Source of the DNA: Actinomycetota bacterium
GTDB lineage: Bacteria; Actinomycetota; Thermoleophilia; Solirubrobacterales; 70-9
Assembly: GCA_018268415.1 (NCBI GenBank)
Contig: JAFDWO010000128.1
Span: 1-38,884 of the forward strand
Direction: 5' to 3'
DNA: 38,884 nucleotides
Positions 1 to 6,754 of this stretch are shown piece after piece. Below the pieces are notes generated by a model. That model was given only the letters and a program-made list of their open reading frames with translations, was not told the DNA's origin and ran no database searches. A program made the position numbers and the translations under genes. How positions within the stretch are numbered: the stretch's first letter is position 1; each line of letters opens with the position of its first letter.

Positions 1-220
1 CGGACGCCGGGATCGGGAGGGTCCGTGGGACGCGCGTCCCGGATCCGTGGGAGCGCCGTGTCCCTCGCGTGAGGATCGGCCTGACCGCCCGCACCCTCCC
101 GCGGGGGCCTTCCGTGCCTCCCCCGGCCGCTCCCCGCACCCCCGGCCGTCTCGGCCACGGCCACAGCCTGCCAGGGCCGTGGACGAGACGGCCGCATCCC
201 TTTCCTCTCGGGCGACAGCT
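1..220 (+). repeat. Left copy of about 220 bp terminal inverted repeat
   Basis: Bases 1-220 match the reverse complement of 38457-38676, with base 1 opposite 38676 and the shared GGCGACAGCT at 211-220 opposite 38457-38466. Identity is very high over the first 115 bases and lower, with small balanced indels, after that. No transposase or other coding function is visible; open frames here are Pro/Arg/Gly-rich and look like artefacts of GC content. The copy is cut by the window start: the right copy continues past 38676 into further repeats. Most likely a dispersed intergenic repeat of this genome. Confidence 0.85.
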
Positions 221-430
221 TCATGCGGCCGCGTGCCTTTCCCCGCGGGCGGCAGCCCGAGGGGGAAGGGGCCTCCCCACGGGCGACAGCTCGAGACGGC
301 CGCATCCCTTCCCGAAACCCACGGCTGCAGGGTTTTGGTCCCATGACGACCAAAACCCTTCAGCGGGCGCCAGCTCGAGACGGCCCATCCCTTCCCGGGT
401 GCTAGCTCGAAGAGGTCTCATCCCTTCCCC
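211..430 (+). repeat. Degenerate tandem units of about 33 bp
   Basis: Five diverged units begin near 211, 249, 282, 366 and 399. The best conserved (282 and 366) share the core GGCG(A/C)CAGCTCGAGACGGCC followed by CATCCCTTCCC. Spacings are 38, 33, 84 and 33 bases, the long one caused by an inserted hairpin at 329-359. Related units occur inverted at the right end (38328-38466). Units directly abut, so this is not a CRISPR array. Function unknown. Confidence 0.7.
329..359. repeat. Perfect 12 bp stem, 7 nt loop hairpin
   Basis: AGGGTTTTGGTC (329-340) is followed by the loop CCATGAC and its exact reverse complement (348-359). It is more AT-rich than the surrounding repeat units and interrupts their 33 bp rhythm. 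There is no T tract, so it is not a standard terminator. It may be a separate palindromic element inserted in the repeat block. Confidence 0.75.
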
Positions 431-558
431 GGGCCCCGGCTCCGTGGCCGGTCCCTGGAATCGATCATCTAGCCCCGATTGGCACAAAGAATTTACGTTG
501 TGCGCGCCACGCGCGCGCATTTCCCTGCCACGGTCTGCCCATGCCAATTCTTTCCGCC
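431..558. other. Intergenic stretch upstream of the toxin-antitoxin pair
   Basis: No gene is supported here. The one structure I see is an inverted repeat GCACAA (482-487) / TTGTGC (498-503) with a 10 nt spacer, which could be a distal operator. A GCGCGC-rich run follows at 503-518. Confidence 0.4.
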
Positions 559-576
559 GGACATACCGTATATCCT
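559..576 (+). promoter_or_regulatory. Promoter -10 and overlapping palindrome of the antitoxin gene
   Basis: TATCCT (571-576) lies 6 nt upstream of the GTG at 583, as in a leaderless promoter. It is overlapped by the imperfect palindrome GGACATA-ccg-TATATCC (559-575, 6 of 7 arm positions matching). Ribbon-helix-helix antitoxins usually repress their own operon by binding such a palindrome over the promoter, so this is the likely autoregulatory operator (inference). Confidence 0.5.
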
Positions 577-582
577 GAAGAC

Positions 583-816
583 GTGCCCAAGGTTCTCATC
601 TCGATGCCGGAAGACCTGCTGACGCAGGTCGACGAAGCCGCCCAGACCCGTGGGGAAACCCGCAGCGGCTTCATCCAGCGGATCGCCGAACACGAGATCG
701 TCGAGAGCAACGCCCAGCTCCGCAAGGAACTGGAGGAGCTCTTCGACAGTCACACGGTCGATCTGGGTGGAAATTCCGCGGCCGAGTTGGTCCGCTGGGG
801 CCGAGACCACCGGTGA
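583..816 (+). CDS. Ribbon-helix-helix antitoxin (VapB-like)
   Basis: Small protein of 77 residues from the GTG at 583. Residues 1-40 give the ribbon-helix-helix pattern: a beta strand (PKVLISMPEDLL), then two helices (TQVDEAAQTRGE and RSGFIQRIAEHEI). This fold dimerises, binds DNA and neutralises a partner toxin. The acidic C-terminus (about 45-77) is the likely toxin-binding tail. An in-frame ATG at 541 would add 14 residues unlike the family, and the -10 box at 571-576 would then lie inside the gene, so I prefer 583. The stop overlaps the PIN toxin start as GTGA, implying translational coupling. Probably self-repressed through the palindrome at 559-575. The subfamily name is uncertain. Confidence 0.8.
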   Translation: MPKVLISMPEDLLTQVDEAAQTRGETRSGFIQRIAEHEIVESNAQLRKELEELFDSHTVDLGGNSAAELVRWGRDHR

Positions 817-1268
817 TCGCGCCCGCGACGGAGATGGAGGCGGGGGCAGAGATGAAGGCGGTCGGCGAGGGCCTGCTCCTCGATGCCAGCGTCTGGGTCG
901 CCTCCTGGAGTCCGGAGGAGCAGTTCGCCGAGGCGGCGCGAGAACTGGTCGTCGACACGCGCCGGCGCGCCGCGGCGCTGGACCTGACGCTCTACGAGGT
1001 GGCCAACGCGATCGGTGGTCGCCGCCGCGACGCCGTCGGGGCGGCGAAGGCGTGTCGGTCGATCGAGCTGCGCTGCCGCAAGAACCTCGTGCGGGTCGAG
1101 CCGGGGCTGATCGAGGTGACCGCCGAGCTGAGCGTCGAGCACGGGCTCACCGCCTACGACGCCGCCTACGTGGCGGTCGCGAGGCGCTACGACTGGCAGC
1201 TGGTCAGCACCGACGTCGAGGACCTCGTCTCGCGGGGCCTCGCGATCACGCCCGACGCCGCCGTCTAA
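813..1268 (+). CDS. vapC: PIN-domain ribonuclease toxin (VapC-like)
   Basis: Toxin half of a type II pair: PIN-domain RNases cleave tRNA, rRNA or mRNA in the cytoplasm using Mg2+ held by four acidic residues. Here these are Asp24 (LLLDASVWVA), Glu62 (TLYEVANAI), Asp116 (TAYDAAYVAVA) and Asp134 (LVSTDVEDL), all in the expected order, so the protein looks active. The GTG start overlaps the antitoxin stop by three bases; in-frame ATGs at 834 and 852 would shorten a 15-22 residue N-terminal extension that is not part of the domain and are possible alternatives. Length (151 aa) is slightly above the usual 130-140 because of that extension. The stop TAA forms the first half of the -10 box of yqeY. 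The RNA target cannot be read from sequence. Confidence 0.85.
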   Translation: MIAPATEMEAGAEMKAVGEGLLLDASVWVASWSPEEQFAEAARELVVDTRRRAAALDLTLYEVANAIGGRRRDAVGAAKACRSIELRCRKNLVRVEPGLIEVTAELSVEHGLTAYDAAYVAVARRYDWQLVSTDVEDLVSRGLAITPDAAV

Positions 1269-1271
1269 CCT
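1266..1271 (+). promoter_or_regulatory. -10 box of yqeY, overlapping the toxin stop codon
   Basis: TAACCT starts with the TAA stop of the toxin gene and ends 7 nt before the ATG at 1279. It fits the actinobacterial TANNNT consensus and a leaderless start. Confidence 0.55.
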
Positions 1272-1278
1272 TGTTGCC

Positions 1279-1710
1279 ATGAGCGTTCTGGAGCAGGTGC
1301 AAGACGACGTGAGAAGCGCGATGAAAGCGCGCGAACGCGACAAGGCCTCGGCGCTGCGCCTGGTCGTCGACGCGCTGCAACAGGATGCCAAGCTGGGCAA
1401 GGGCGACGAGGTCGCGGTGCTGCAGCGGGAACGGAAGAAACGGGTCGAGGCGGCCGAGGCCTACGAGGGCGCGGGTCGGGCCGAGCAGGCCGCGGCCGAG
1501 CGCTTCGAGGCGGAGCTGATCGAGCGCTACCTGCCCGCGCAGCTCTCCGACGAGGAGCTCGATGGCCTCGTTGCCGAGGCGGTCGCCGAGACCGGCGCCA
1601 CCGAGCAGAAGCAGATGGGCCAGGTGATGTCGGCGGTGATGCCGAAGGTCGCGGGCCGGGCGGACGGCAAGCGGGTGAGCGCCGCGGTGCGCAAGAAGCT
1701 GGGTAGCTGA
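1279..1710 (+). CDS. yqeY: GatB/YqeY domain protein
   Basis: A 143-residue protein matching the stand-alone YqeY family, related to the tail domain of the GatB subunit of the tRNA-dependent amidotransferase. Recognisable family segments are the N-terminal helix MSVLEQVQDDVRSAMKARERDKASALRLV, the central charged helix with RERKKRVEAAEAYEGAGR, and the C-terminal tRNA-binding-like part with QMGQVMSAVMPKVAGRADGKRVSAAVRKKL. Full length for the family. Its cellular role is not well established; a link to tRNA or amidotransferase function is assumed from homology. It has its own leaderless-type promoter and is followed after 2 nt by phoH, so yqeY, phoH, ybeY and era may be one transcription unit. 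Glutamate codons are almost all GAG. Confidence 0.92.
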   Translation: MSVLEQVQDDVRSAMKARERDKASALRLVVDALQQDAKLGKGDEVAVLQRERKKRVEAAEAYEGAGRAEQAAAERFEAELIERYLPAQLSDEELDGLVAEAVAETGATEQKQMGQVMSAVMPKVAGRADGKRVSAAVRKKLGS

Positions 1711-1712
1711 GC

Positions 1713-2663
1713 TTGGCCCGCCGCCAGCTGACCCTCGACAACGACGTCGCCGCCGAGCTCGCCGGCTCCGAGGACTCGGTGCTGCGCGGGCTGCGCGACC
1801 GGCTGCCGGTGGAAATCCACCTGCGCGGCAACGTGTTGACCCTCGACGGCGATCCGGGGGACCTGCAAGAGGCCGCGACCGTGGTCGACGAGATGGTCGA
1901 GCTGATCGAGCAGGGCCACGAGGTCGCGCCGGGGACGGTGGAAGCGGTCGCCGGGGCCCTCGATGCCGAAGAGAGCCCGGCGGCGATCCTGGACGACGTC
2001 GTCTGGCGCCACCGCAACACCAAAGTCGCCCCCAAAACGCTCAACCAGAAACGCTATGTCGACGCGATCCGCAAGACCACGATCACCTTCGGCATCGGCC
2101 CGGCCGGCACCGGCAAGACCTTCCTGGCCGTCGCGATGGCGGCCGCGGCGCTGACCGAACGCAAGGTCCAGCGGATCATCCTCACCCGCCCCGCGGTCGA
2201 GGCGGGCGAGCGCCTCGGCTTCCTGCCCGGTGACATCCAGGCCAAGGTCGACCCCTACCTGCGTCCGCTCTTCGACGCGCTCTACGACATGATCGATCCG
2301 GACCGCGTCAACGGCTATTTCGAGCGCGACGTGATCGAGGTGGCGCCCCTGGCGTTCATGCGGGGAAGAACGCTTAATGATTCTTTTGTGATCCTCGACG
2401 AGGCGCAGAACACCACGCCGGAGCAGATGAAGATGTTCCTCACCCGGCTCGGGTTCAACTCGCGGATGGTGGTCACCGGGGACGTGACCCAGATCGACCT
2501 GCCCACCGATCAGCGCTCCGGCCTGGTCGCCGTCCGGGACATCCTGCAAGAGGTGAAGGACATCTCCTTCATCGAGTTCGGCGGCGAGGACGTCGTCCGG
2601 CACAAACTCGTCCAGCGGATCGTCGCCGCCTACGACCGACACGGTGCCGGTCGATCTGTCTGA
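1713..2663 (+). CDS. phoH: PhoH-family ATPase (YbeZ)
   Basis: Cytoplasmic P-loop NTPase of 316 residues. A small nucleic-acid-binding-like N-terminal domain (about 1-75, with [14 protein letters not shown]) precedes the PhoH ATPase domain: Walker A GPAGTGKT at 129-136, the [16 protein letters not shown] segment near 170, and Walker [22 protein letters not shown] near 215-235, then the [12 protein letters not shown] motif. The family is tied to RNA metabolism and commonly sits beside ybeY, as here, where the two overlap by 20 bases. I take the TTG at 1713 because the conserved N-terminus [10 protein letters not shown] starts there. The Shine-Dalgarno is weak, consistent with coupling to yqeY, whose stop is 2 nt away. 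Confidence 0.93.
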   Translation: MARRQLTLDNDVAAELAGSEDSVLRGLRDRLPVEIHLRGNVLTLDGDPGDLQEAATVVDEMVELIEQGHEVAPGTVEAVAGALDAEESPAAILDDVVWRHRNTKVAPKTLNQKRYVDAIRKTTITFGIGPAGTGKTFLAVAMAAAALTERKVQRIILTRPAVEAGERLGFLPGDIQAKVDPYLRPLFDALYDMIDPDRVNGYFERDVIEVAPLAFMRGRTLNDSFVILDEAQNTTPEQMKMFLTRLGFNSRMVVTGDVTQIDLPTDQRSGLVAVRDILQEVKDISFIEFGGEDVVRHKLVQRIVAAYDRHGAGRSV

Positions 2664-3015
2664 CGTCCCCGCCGACCTGCGCGAGCCGGTCGCGGCCGCC
2701 CTTGCCGCGGTCGGGGTCGACGACGGCCACCTCGCCGTCGAGATCGTCGACCCCGCACGCATCCAGGAGCTGAACCGTGATCACCGCGGCAAGGACGCCG
2801 CCACCGACGTGCTTTCCTTCCCGATCGACGAGCTCGGCCCCGCCGCCGGCCCGCGCGAGCTCGGTGACGTCGTCATCTGCCCCGACCTCTGTGTCGACAT
2901 GACACTGGCCGAGACCGTCGTCCACGGGGTCCTCCACCTCTGCGGCTACGACCACGAGACCGACGACGGCGAGATGCTCGCCCTCCAGGCGCAGGTCCTG
3001 GCCTCGGTCAGGTGA
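2644..3015 (+). CDS. ybeY: Endoribonuclease YbeY (rRNA maturation factor)
   Basis: Metal-dependent endoribonuclease involved in 16S rRNA 3' end maturation and ribosome quality control. The zinc-binding signature HxxxHxxxxxH is complete as HGVLHLCGYDH in the C-terminal third, and the family segment KDAATDVLSFP is present. At 123 residues it is shorter than the E. coli protein (about 155), mainly at the N-terminus, which is common in actinobacteria. The GTG start lies 20 bases inside phoH, and era follows after 13 nt, so a phoH-ybeY-era ribosome-assembly group is conserved here. Confidence 0.93.
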   Translation: MPVDLSDVPADLREPVAAALAAVGVDDGHLAVEIVDPARIQELNRDHRGKDAATDVLSFPIDELGPAAGPRELGDVVICPDLCVDMTLAETVVHGVLHLCGYDHETDDGEMLALQAQVLASVR

Positions 3016-3028
3016 GGAGGCTGCGCCG

Positions 3029-3925
3029 ATGACCACCCGCTCCGGCTTCATCGGGCTCGCCGGTCGACCCAACGTCGGCAAGTCGACCCTGGTCAACGCC
3101 CTGGTCGGCCACCACGTCGCGATCGTCTCGATGCGCCCGCAGACGACCCGCCGTGCAATCCGTGGCGTCGCCACCGACCTCGAGGCCGAACGACAGCTGG
3201 TCCTCGTCGACCTGCCCGGCGTCCAGCGCCCCCGTGATGCGCTCACCAAACGGATGCAGCAACGGGTCGAGCGCGAGCTGGCCGATTCCGACGTGGCGCT
3301 CCTGGTCATCAACGGCGAGGAGGGGGTGGGGCCGGGCGACCGCTTCATCGCCGGCCTGCTGAAGGCGGCGCGCACCGACATCCCGGTGATCTGCGCCGTC
3401 AACAAGTGCGACCGGCTCGCCCGCGGGGGCACGGTCAAGGCGCTCTCCGACGCCGCGGGGCTCCCCGGCGTCGACGAGGTCTTCCCGGTCAGCGCCCGCG
3501 CCGGCACCGGCCTCGGCGAGCTCCTGCACCGGCTCGGCGAGCTCGTCCCCGAGGGCCCCTACATGTACCCGCCGGAGGACTCCTCGGACCAGTCCTCGGA
3601 GCTGCTCCTCGCCGAGCTGATCCGCGAGCAGGTGCTGAACCGGACCCGCCAGGAGATCCCGCACTCGGTCGAGGTCAAGGTGCAGTCGGTGGAGCCGCGC
3701 GACGATGGCCTCGTCACCGTCATCGCCGAGATCTGGGCGGAGACGGAGTCCCAGAAGGGGATCCTGATCGGCCGCGGCGGGGCCAAGATCGGTGAGATCG
3801 GCACCGCCGCCCGCCACTCGCTGGAGCGCGAGCTCGGTGCCCAGGTCCACCTCGACCTCCAGGTGCGGGTGCGGCGCAACTGGCGCCGCGACGAAGACAT
3901 GCTCGACCGCCTGGGCATCGAGTAG
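3029..3925 (+). CDS. era: GTPase Era
   Basis: Ribosome-assembly GTPase of 298 residues that binds the 3' end of 16S rRNA. The G domain shows G1 GRPNVGKST (12-20), the switch segment QTTRR (38-42), G3 DLPG (61-64), G4 NKCD (125-128) and G5 SAR (155-157). The C-terminal KH domain carries ILIGRGGAKIGEIG near 245-258, matching the RNA-binding loop. G3 has Leu where most Era proteins have Thr (DTPG), a small departure worth noting. A good Shine-Dalgarno AGGAGG (3015-3020) is 8 nt before the ATG, unlike the leaderless starts elsewhere in the window, as expected for an internal operon gene following ybeY. Confidence 0.96.
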   Translation: MTTRSGFIGLAGRPNVGKSTLVNALVGHHVAIVSMRPQTTRRAIRGVATDLEAERQLVLVDLPGVQRPRDALTKRMQQRVERELADSDVALLVINGEEGVGPGDRFIAGLLKAARTDIPVICAVNKCDRLARGGTVKALSDAAGLPGVDEVFPVSARAGTGLGELLHRLGELVPEGPYMYPPEDSSDQSSELLLAELIREQVLNRTRQEIPHSVEVKVQSVEPRDDGLVTVIAEIWAETESQKGILIGRGGAKIGEIGTAARHSLERELGAQVHLDLQVRVRRNWRRDEDMLDRLGIE

Positions 3926-3936
3926 CGGGCCCCGTC

Positions 3937-3942
3937 TACGAT
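3937..3942 (+). promoter_or_regulatory. -10 box of hisIE (and probably the trp genes)
   Basis: TACGAT ends 7 nt before the GTG at 3950 in the 24 bp gap after era. It fits TANNNT and a leaderless start. No convincing -35 is visible. It is the nearest promoter upstream of trpEGD. Confidence 0.5.
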
Positions 3943-3949
3943 CCCTCTC

Positions 3950-4597
3950 GTGTTTGACGAAATCACCTTCGACGAGCGCGGCCTGGTGCCGTGCGTGGTG
4001 CAGGACGAGGCATCCGGCGAGGTCCTGATGCTCGCCTACGCCAACGCGAAGGCGCTGGAGCTGACCGTCGCCACCGGCGAGATGCACTTCTACAGTCGCT
4101 CCCGCGACGAGATCTGGCGCAAAGGCGAAACCTCCGGGGCGACGATGGCGGTGCGCCAGCTCCGTTATGACTGCGATGGCGACGCCGTCCTCGCGATCGT
4201 CGCGCCCACCGACCACGCCTGCCATACCGGCGAGCGGACCTGCTTCTATCGCGAGGTCGACGGCTCCGCCTCGCCCGCGAAGGACGCGCCCCCCGCGCCC
4301 GGCGAGCCGCGCCGCGTCGTCCACGAGGCGCTGCCGGCGCTCGAGCGCACGCTCAAGGACCGCGCCGCCGAGCGCCCTGCGGGCAGCTACACGGTCGAGC
4401 TGCTCGACAACCCGACCCTGATCGGCGAAAAGGTCGAGGAGGAGGCCGAGGAGGTGGTCCGCGCCGCCCGCGAAGAGACCGACGAGCGGGTCGCCGAAGA
4501 GGCCGCCGACGTGATCTACCACCTCGCCGTGCTGCTGGCCTCGCGCGGGGTCCCGCAATCAGCGGTGATGGAGGAGCTGAATGCCCGCAGTCGCTGA
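3950..4597 (+). CDS. hisIE: Bifunctional phosphoribosyl-AMP cyclohydrolase / phosphoribosyl-ATP diphosphatase
   Basis: Fused enzyme of 215 residues for steps 2 and 3 of histidine synthesis. HisI (about 1-105) contains the metal and active-site segments YDCDGDAVL (73-81) and CHTGERTCFY (91-100). A short Pro/Ala-rich linker (about 106-118) leads to the HisE helical domain (about 120-215) with NPTLIGEKVEEEAEEVVRAA and ADVIYHLAVLL, the acidic motif of all-alpha NTP pyrophosphatases. In many actinobacteria hisI and hisE are separate genes, so the fusion is a lineage marker. The GTG start is supported by the -10 box 7 nt upstream. trpE starts 21 nt downstream, so histidine and tryptophan genes are probably co-transcribed; no other his gene is in the window. 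Confidence 0.94.
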   Translation: MFDEITFDERGLVPCVVQDEASGEVLMLAYANAKALELTVATGEMHFYSRSRDEIWRKGETSGATMAVRQLRYDCDGDAVLAIVAPTDHACHTGERTCFYREVDGSASPAKDAPPAPGEPRRVVHEALPALERTLKDRAAERPAGSYTVELLDNPTLIGEKVEEEAEEVVRAAREETDERVAEEAADVIYHLAVLLASRGVPQSAVMEELNARSR

Positions 4598-4618
4598 GCC
4601 GGTGGCGGGGGGGACGCG

Positions 4619-6157
4619 ATGACCGTCGCGGCGGGGTCCGACCTGCGGCTCACGCCGACCCTGGAGGAGGCGCGCGAGCTGGCTCGCGACGGCAACGTCG
4701 TCCCGGTCCGTGCCCGCTTCGTCGAGGACACCGAGACCCCCGTCTCGGCCTTCCTCAAGCTGCGCGCCGGCGAGCCCGAGGGCGCGCCCTGCTTCCTGCT
4801 CGAGTCCGCCGAGCAGGGCCAGGTGGGTCGTTACTCCTTCGTCGGCCTGCGCCCCCGCGCGGTGTTGCGCTGGTCGGACGGACAGCTCTCCGAGTGGAGC
4901 GGCCGCGCCGCGACCCACGGTGGCGAGCCGACCAAGGTCGAGCCCGAGGCTGATCCCTACGGTGCCGTCGCCGCCCGCTTCGCCGCCTTCAAGCCCGCGC
5001 CGGTCGCCGATCTACCGCCCTTCACAGGTGGCGCCGTCGGCTTCTTCGGTTACGACCTCGTGCGCACGGTCGAGCCGCTCGGTGAGCCCAACCCCGACGA
5101 GCTCGGCCTCCCCGACCTGGCCCTGATGGTCACCGACGTGATGCTGGTCTTCGACCACCTCCGCCACGAGCTGACGATCCTCGCCTGCGTGTACACGGAG
5201 GGCGAGGACGGCCTCGACGCCGAATACGCCCGCGCCGCCGCGACGATCGCCGAGATGCGCGAGCGCCTCCGTGGTGCCGTCCCGCAGCCCGCCGCGCCGC
5301 GCATCACCGAGCCGCCCGAGTTCACCTCCAACTTCGAGCGCGCCGACTTCGAAGCCGCGGTCTCGCGGATCATCGAGTACGTGCGCGCCGGCGACGCCTT
5401 CCAGGTGGTCCCATCGCAACGCTTCAGCGCCCCCGCCCCGGTCGAGGCCTTCTCGCTCTACCGCGGCCTGCGCGCGGTCAACCCGTCGCCCTACATGTAC
5501 TACCTCGAGTTCGGCGACTTCCAGATTGCCGGCGCCTCGCCCGAGCCGCTGGTCAAAGTCCACGACGGGATCGTCGAGACGCGGCCGATCGCCGGAACCT
5601 CCCCGCGCGGCCGCTCGGCCGACGAGGACCGGCGCCTCGCCGAGCGCCTGATCAACGACCCGAAGGAGCGGGCCGAGCACGTGATGCTGGTCGATCTCGG
5701 CCGCAACGACCTCGGTCGCGTCTGCGAGTACGGCTCGGTCTCGGTCGACGAGCTGATGGTGATCGAGACCTACTCGCACGTTCTCCACATCGTGTCCCAG
5801 GTGTCAGGAAAGCTGCGCGAGGGTGTGACCGCGATGGACGTGCTGCGCTCGGCGCTCCCGGCCGGGACGCTCTCCGGCGCCCCCAAGGTGCGCGCGATGC
5901 AGATCATCGACGAGCTCGAGCCGGTCAAGCGCGGCTCCTATGGCGGTGCGATCGGTTATCTCTCCTGGAACGGTGACCTCGACACCGCGATCCACATCCG
6001 CACGGTCGTGGTCAAGGACGGCCGCCTGCACGTCCAGGCCGGCGGCGGCACGGTGGTCGACGCCCAGCCGAACTATGAGTGGAACGAGTCGGTGAACAAG
6101 GCGCGCGCGGTCTTCCGCGCGGTCGAGGTCGCCTGCGCCCAGCCGGACTGGGCCTGA
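4619..6157 (+). CDS. trpE: Anthranilate synthase component I
   Basis: Chorismate-binding large subunit (512 aa) that makes anthranilate with ammonia or, with TrpG, glutamine. The N-terminal domain keeps the tryptophan-binding LLES at 60-63 followed by GRYSFVG, so feedback inhibition is probably retained. The C-terminal catalytic part has the family segments AGDAFQVVPSQRF, NPSPYMYYLEF, ETRPIAGTSPRGR, LVDLGRNDLGRV and LPAGTLSGAPKVRAM. The ATG follows a G-rich stretch. The 21 nt gap to hisIE leaves no room for a leader peptide or attenuator, so control by attenuation is unlikely at this point. trpG follows after 21 nt. Confidence 0.97.
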   Translation: MTVAAGSDLRLTPTLEEARELARDGNVVPVRARFVEDTETPVSAFLKLRAGEPEGAPCFLLESAEQGQVGRYSFVGLRPRAVLRWSDGQLSEWSGRAATHGGEPTKVEPEADPYGAVAARFAAFKPAPVADLPPFTGGAVGFFGYDLVRTVEPLGEPNPDELGLPDLALMVTDVMLVFDHLRHELTILACVYTEGEDGLDAEYARAAATIAEMRERLRGAVPQPAAPRITEPPEFTSNFERADFEAAVSRIIEYVRAGDAFQVVPSQRFSAPAPVEAFSLYRGLRAVNPSPYMYYLEFGDFQIAGASPEPLVKVHDGIVETRPIAGTSPRGRSADEDRRLAERLINDPKERAEHVMLVDLGRNDLGRVCEYGSVSVDELMVIETYSHVLHIVSQVSGKLREGVTAMDVLRSALPAGTLSGAPKVRAMQIIDELEPVKRGSYGGAIGYLSWNGDLDTAIHIRTVVVKDGRLHVQAGGGTVVDAQPNYEWNESVNKARAVFRAVEVACAQPDWA

Positions 6158-6178
6158 GGGACCCACAGGCAAGACACC

Positions 6179-6754
6179 ATGCGCGTCCTCGTGATCGACA
6201 ACTACGACTCCTTCACCTACAACCTGGTCCAGTACCTGGGTGAGCTCGGTGCCGAGCTGGAAGTGGTGCGCAACGACAAGGCCGAGGTCGCCGAGCTCCT
6301 GGAGCGCGGCGCCGAACGGCTCGTCGTCTCGCCCGGGCCCTGCACGCCCGCCGAGGCCGGGATCTCCGGCGCCGCGATCCGCGCCTTCGCCGAGGCGGGG
6401 ACGCCGACGCTCGGCGTCTGCCTCGGCCACCAGGCGATGGTCGCCGCCTTCGGTGGCAAGGTCGTCCAGGGCGAGCCGATCCACGGTAAGGACGCCGAGA
6501 TCGAGCACGACGGCCGCACCATCTTCGCGGGGCTGCCCACACCGATGGTCGCGGGCCGCTATCACTCGCTCGTCGCCGATCCCGACCTCCCCGACGAGCT
6601 TGAGCTGACCGCCCACCTCGGCGACGTCGTGATGGGCGCCCGCCACCGCGAGCTGCCCGCCGAGGGCGTCCAGTTCCACCCCGAGTCGGTCCTCACCCCG
6701 CACGGGAAGCACCTGCTCGCCAACTTCCTGGGGAAGGGAGAAGCCAGTGCCTAA
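6179..6754 (+). CDS. trpG: Anthranilate synthase component II (glutamine amidotransferase)
   Basis: Class I glutamine amidotransferase subunit (191 aa) supplying ammonia to TrpE. The N-terminus RVLVIDNYDSFTYNLVQYLGELGAE is typical of TrpG/PabA. The nucleophile is Cys in GVCLGHQAM (about residue 81), and the His-Glu pair lies in VQFHPESVLTPHGKHLL. It may serve PabB as well, but position after trpE and before trpD argues for tryptophan synthesis. It overlaps trpD by 8 bases. Confidence 0.96.
   Translation: MRVLVIDNYDSFTYNLVQYLGELGAELEVVRNDKAEVAELLERGAERLVVSPGPCTPAEAGISGAAIRAFAEAGTPTLGVCLGHQAMVAAFGGKVVQGEPIHGKDAEIEHDGRTIFAGLPTPMVAGRYHSLVADPDLPDELELTAHLGDVVMGARHRELPAEGVQFHPESVLTPHGKHLLANFLGKGEASA

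Noticed and set aside
211..430. CRISPR array
   Set aside because: The roughly 33 bp units are degenerate and abut each other with no unique spacers, and no cas gene is present.
541..582. N-terminal extension of the antitoxin from the ATG at 541
   Set aside because: The extra 14 residues are unlike the family, and the likely -10 and operator would fall inside the coding sequence.
4598..4618. Tryptophan attenuator or leader peptide before trpE
   Set aside because: The gap to hisIE is 21 bp with no Trp codons or alternative hairpins.
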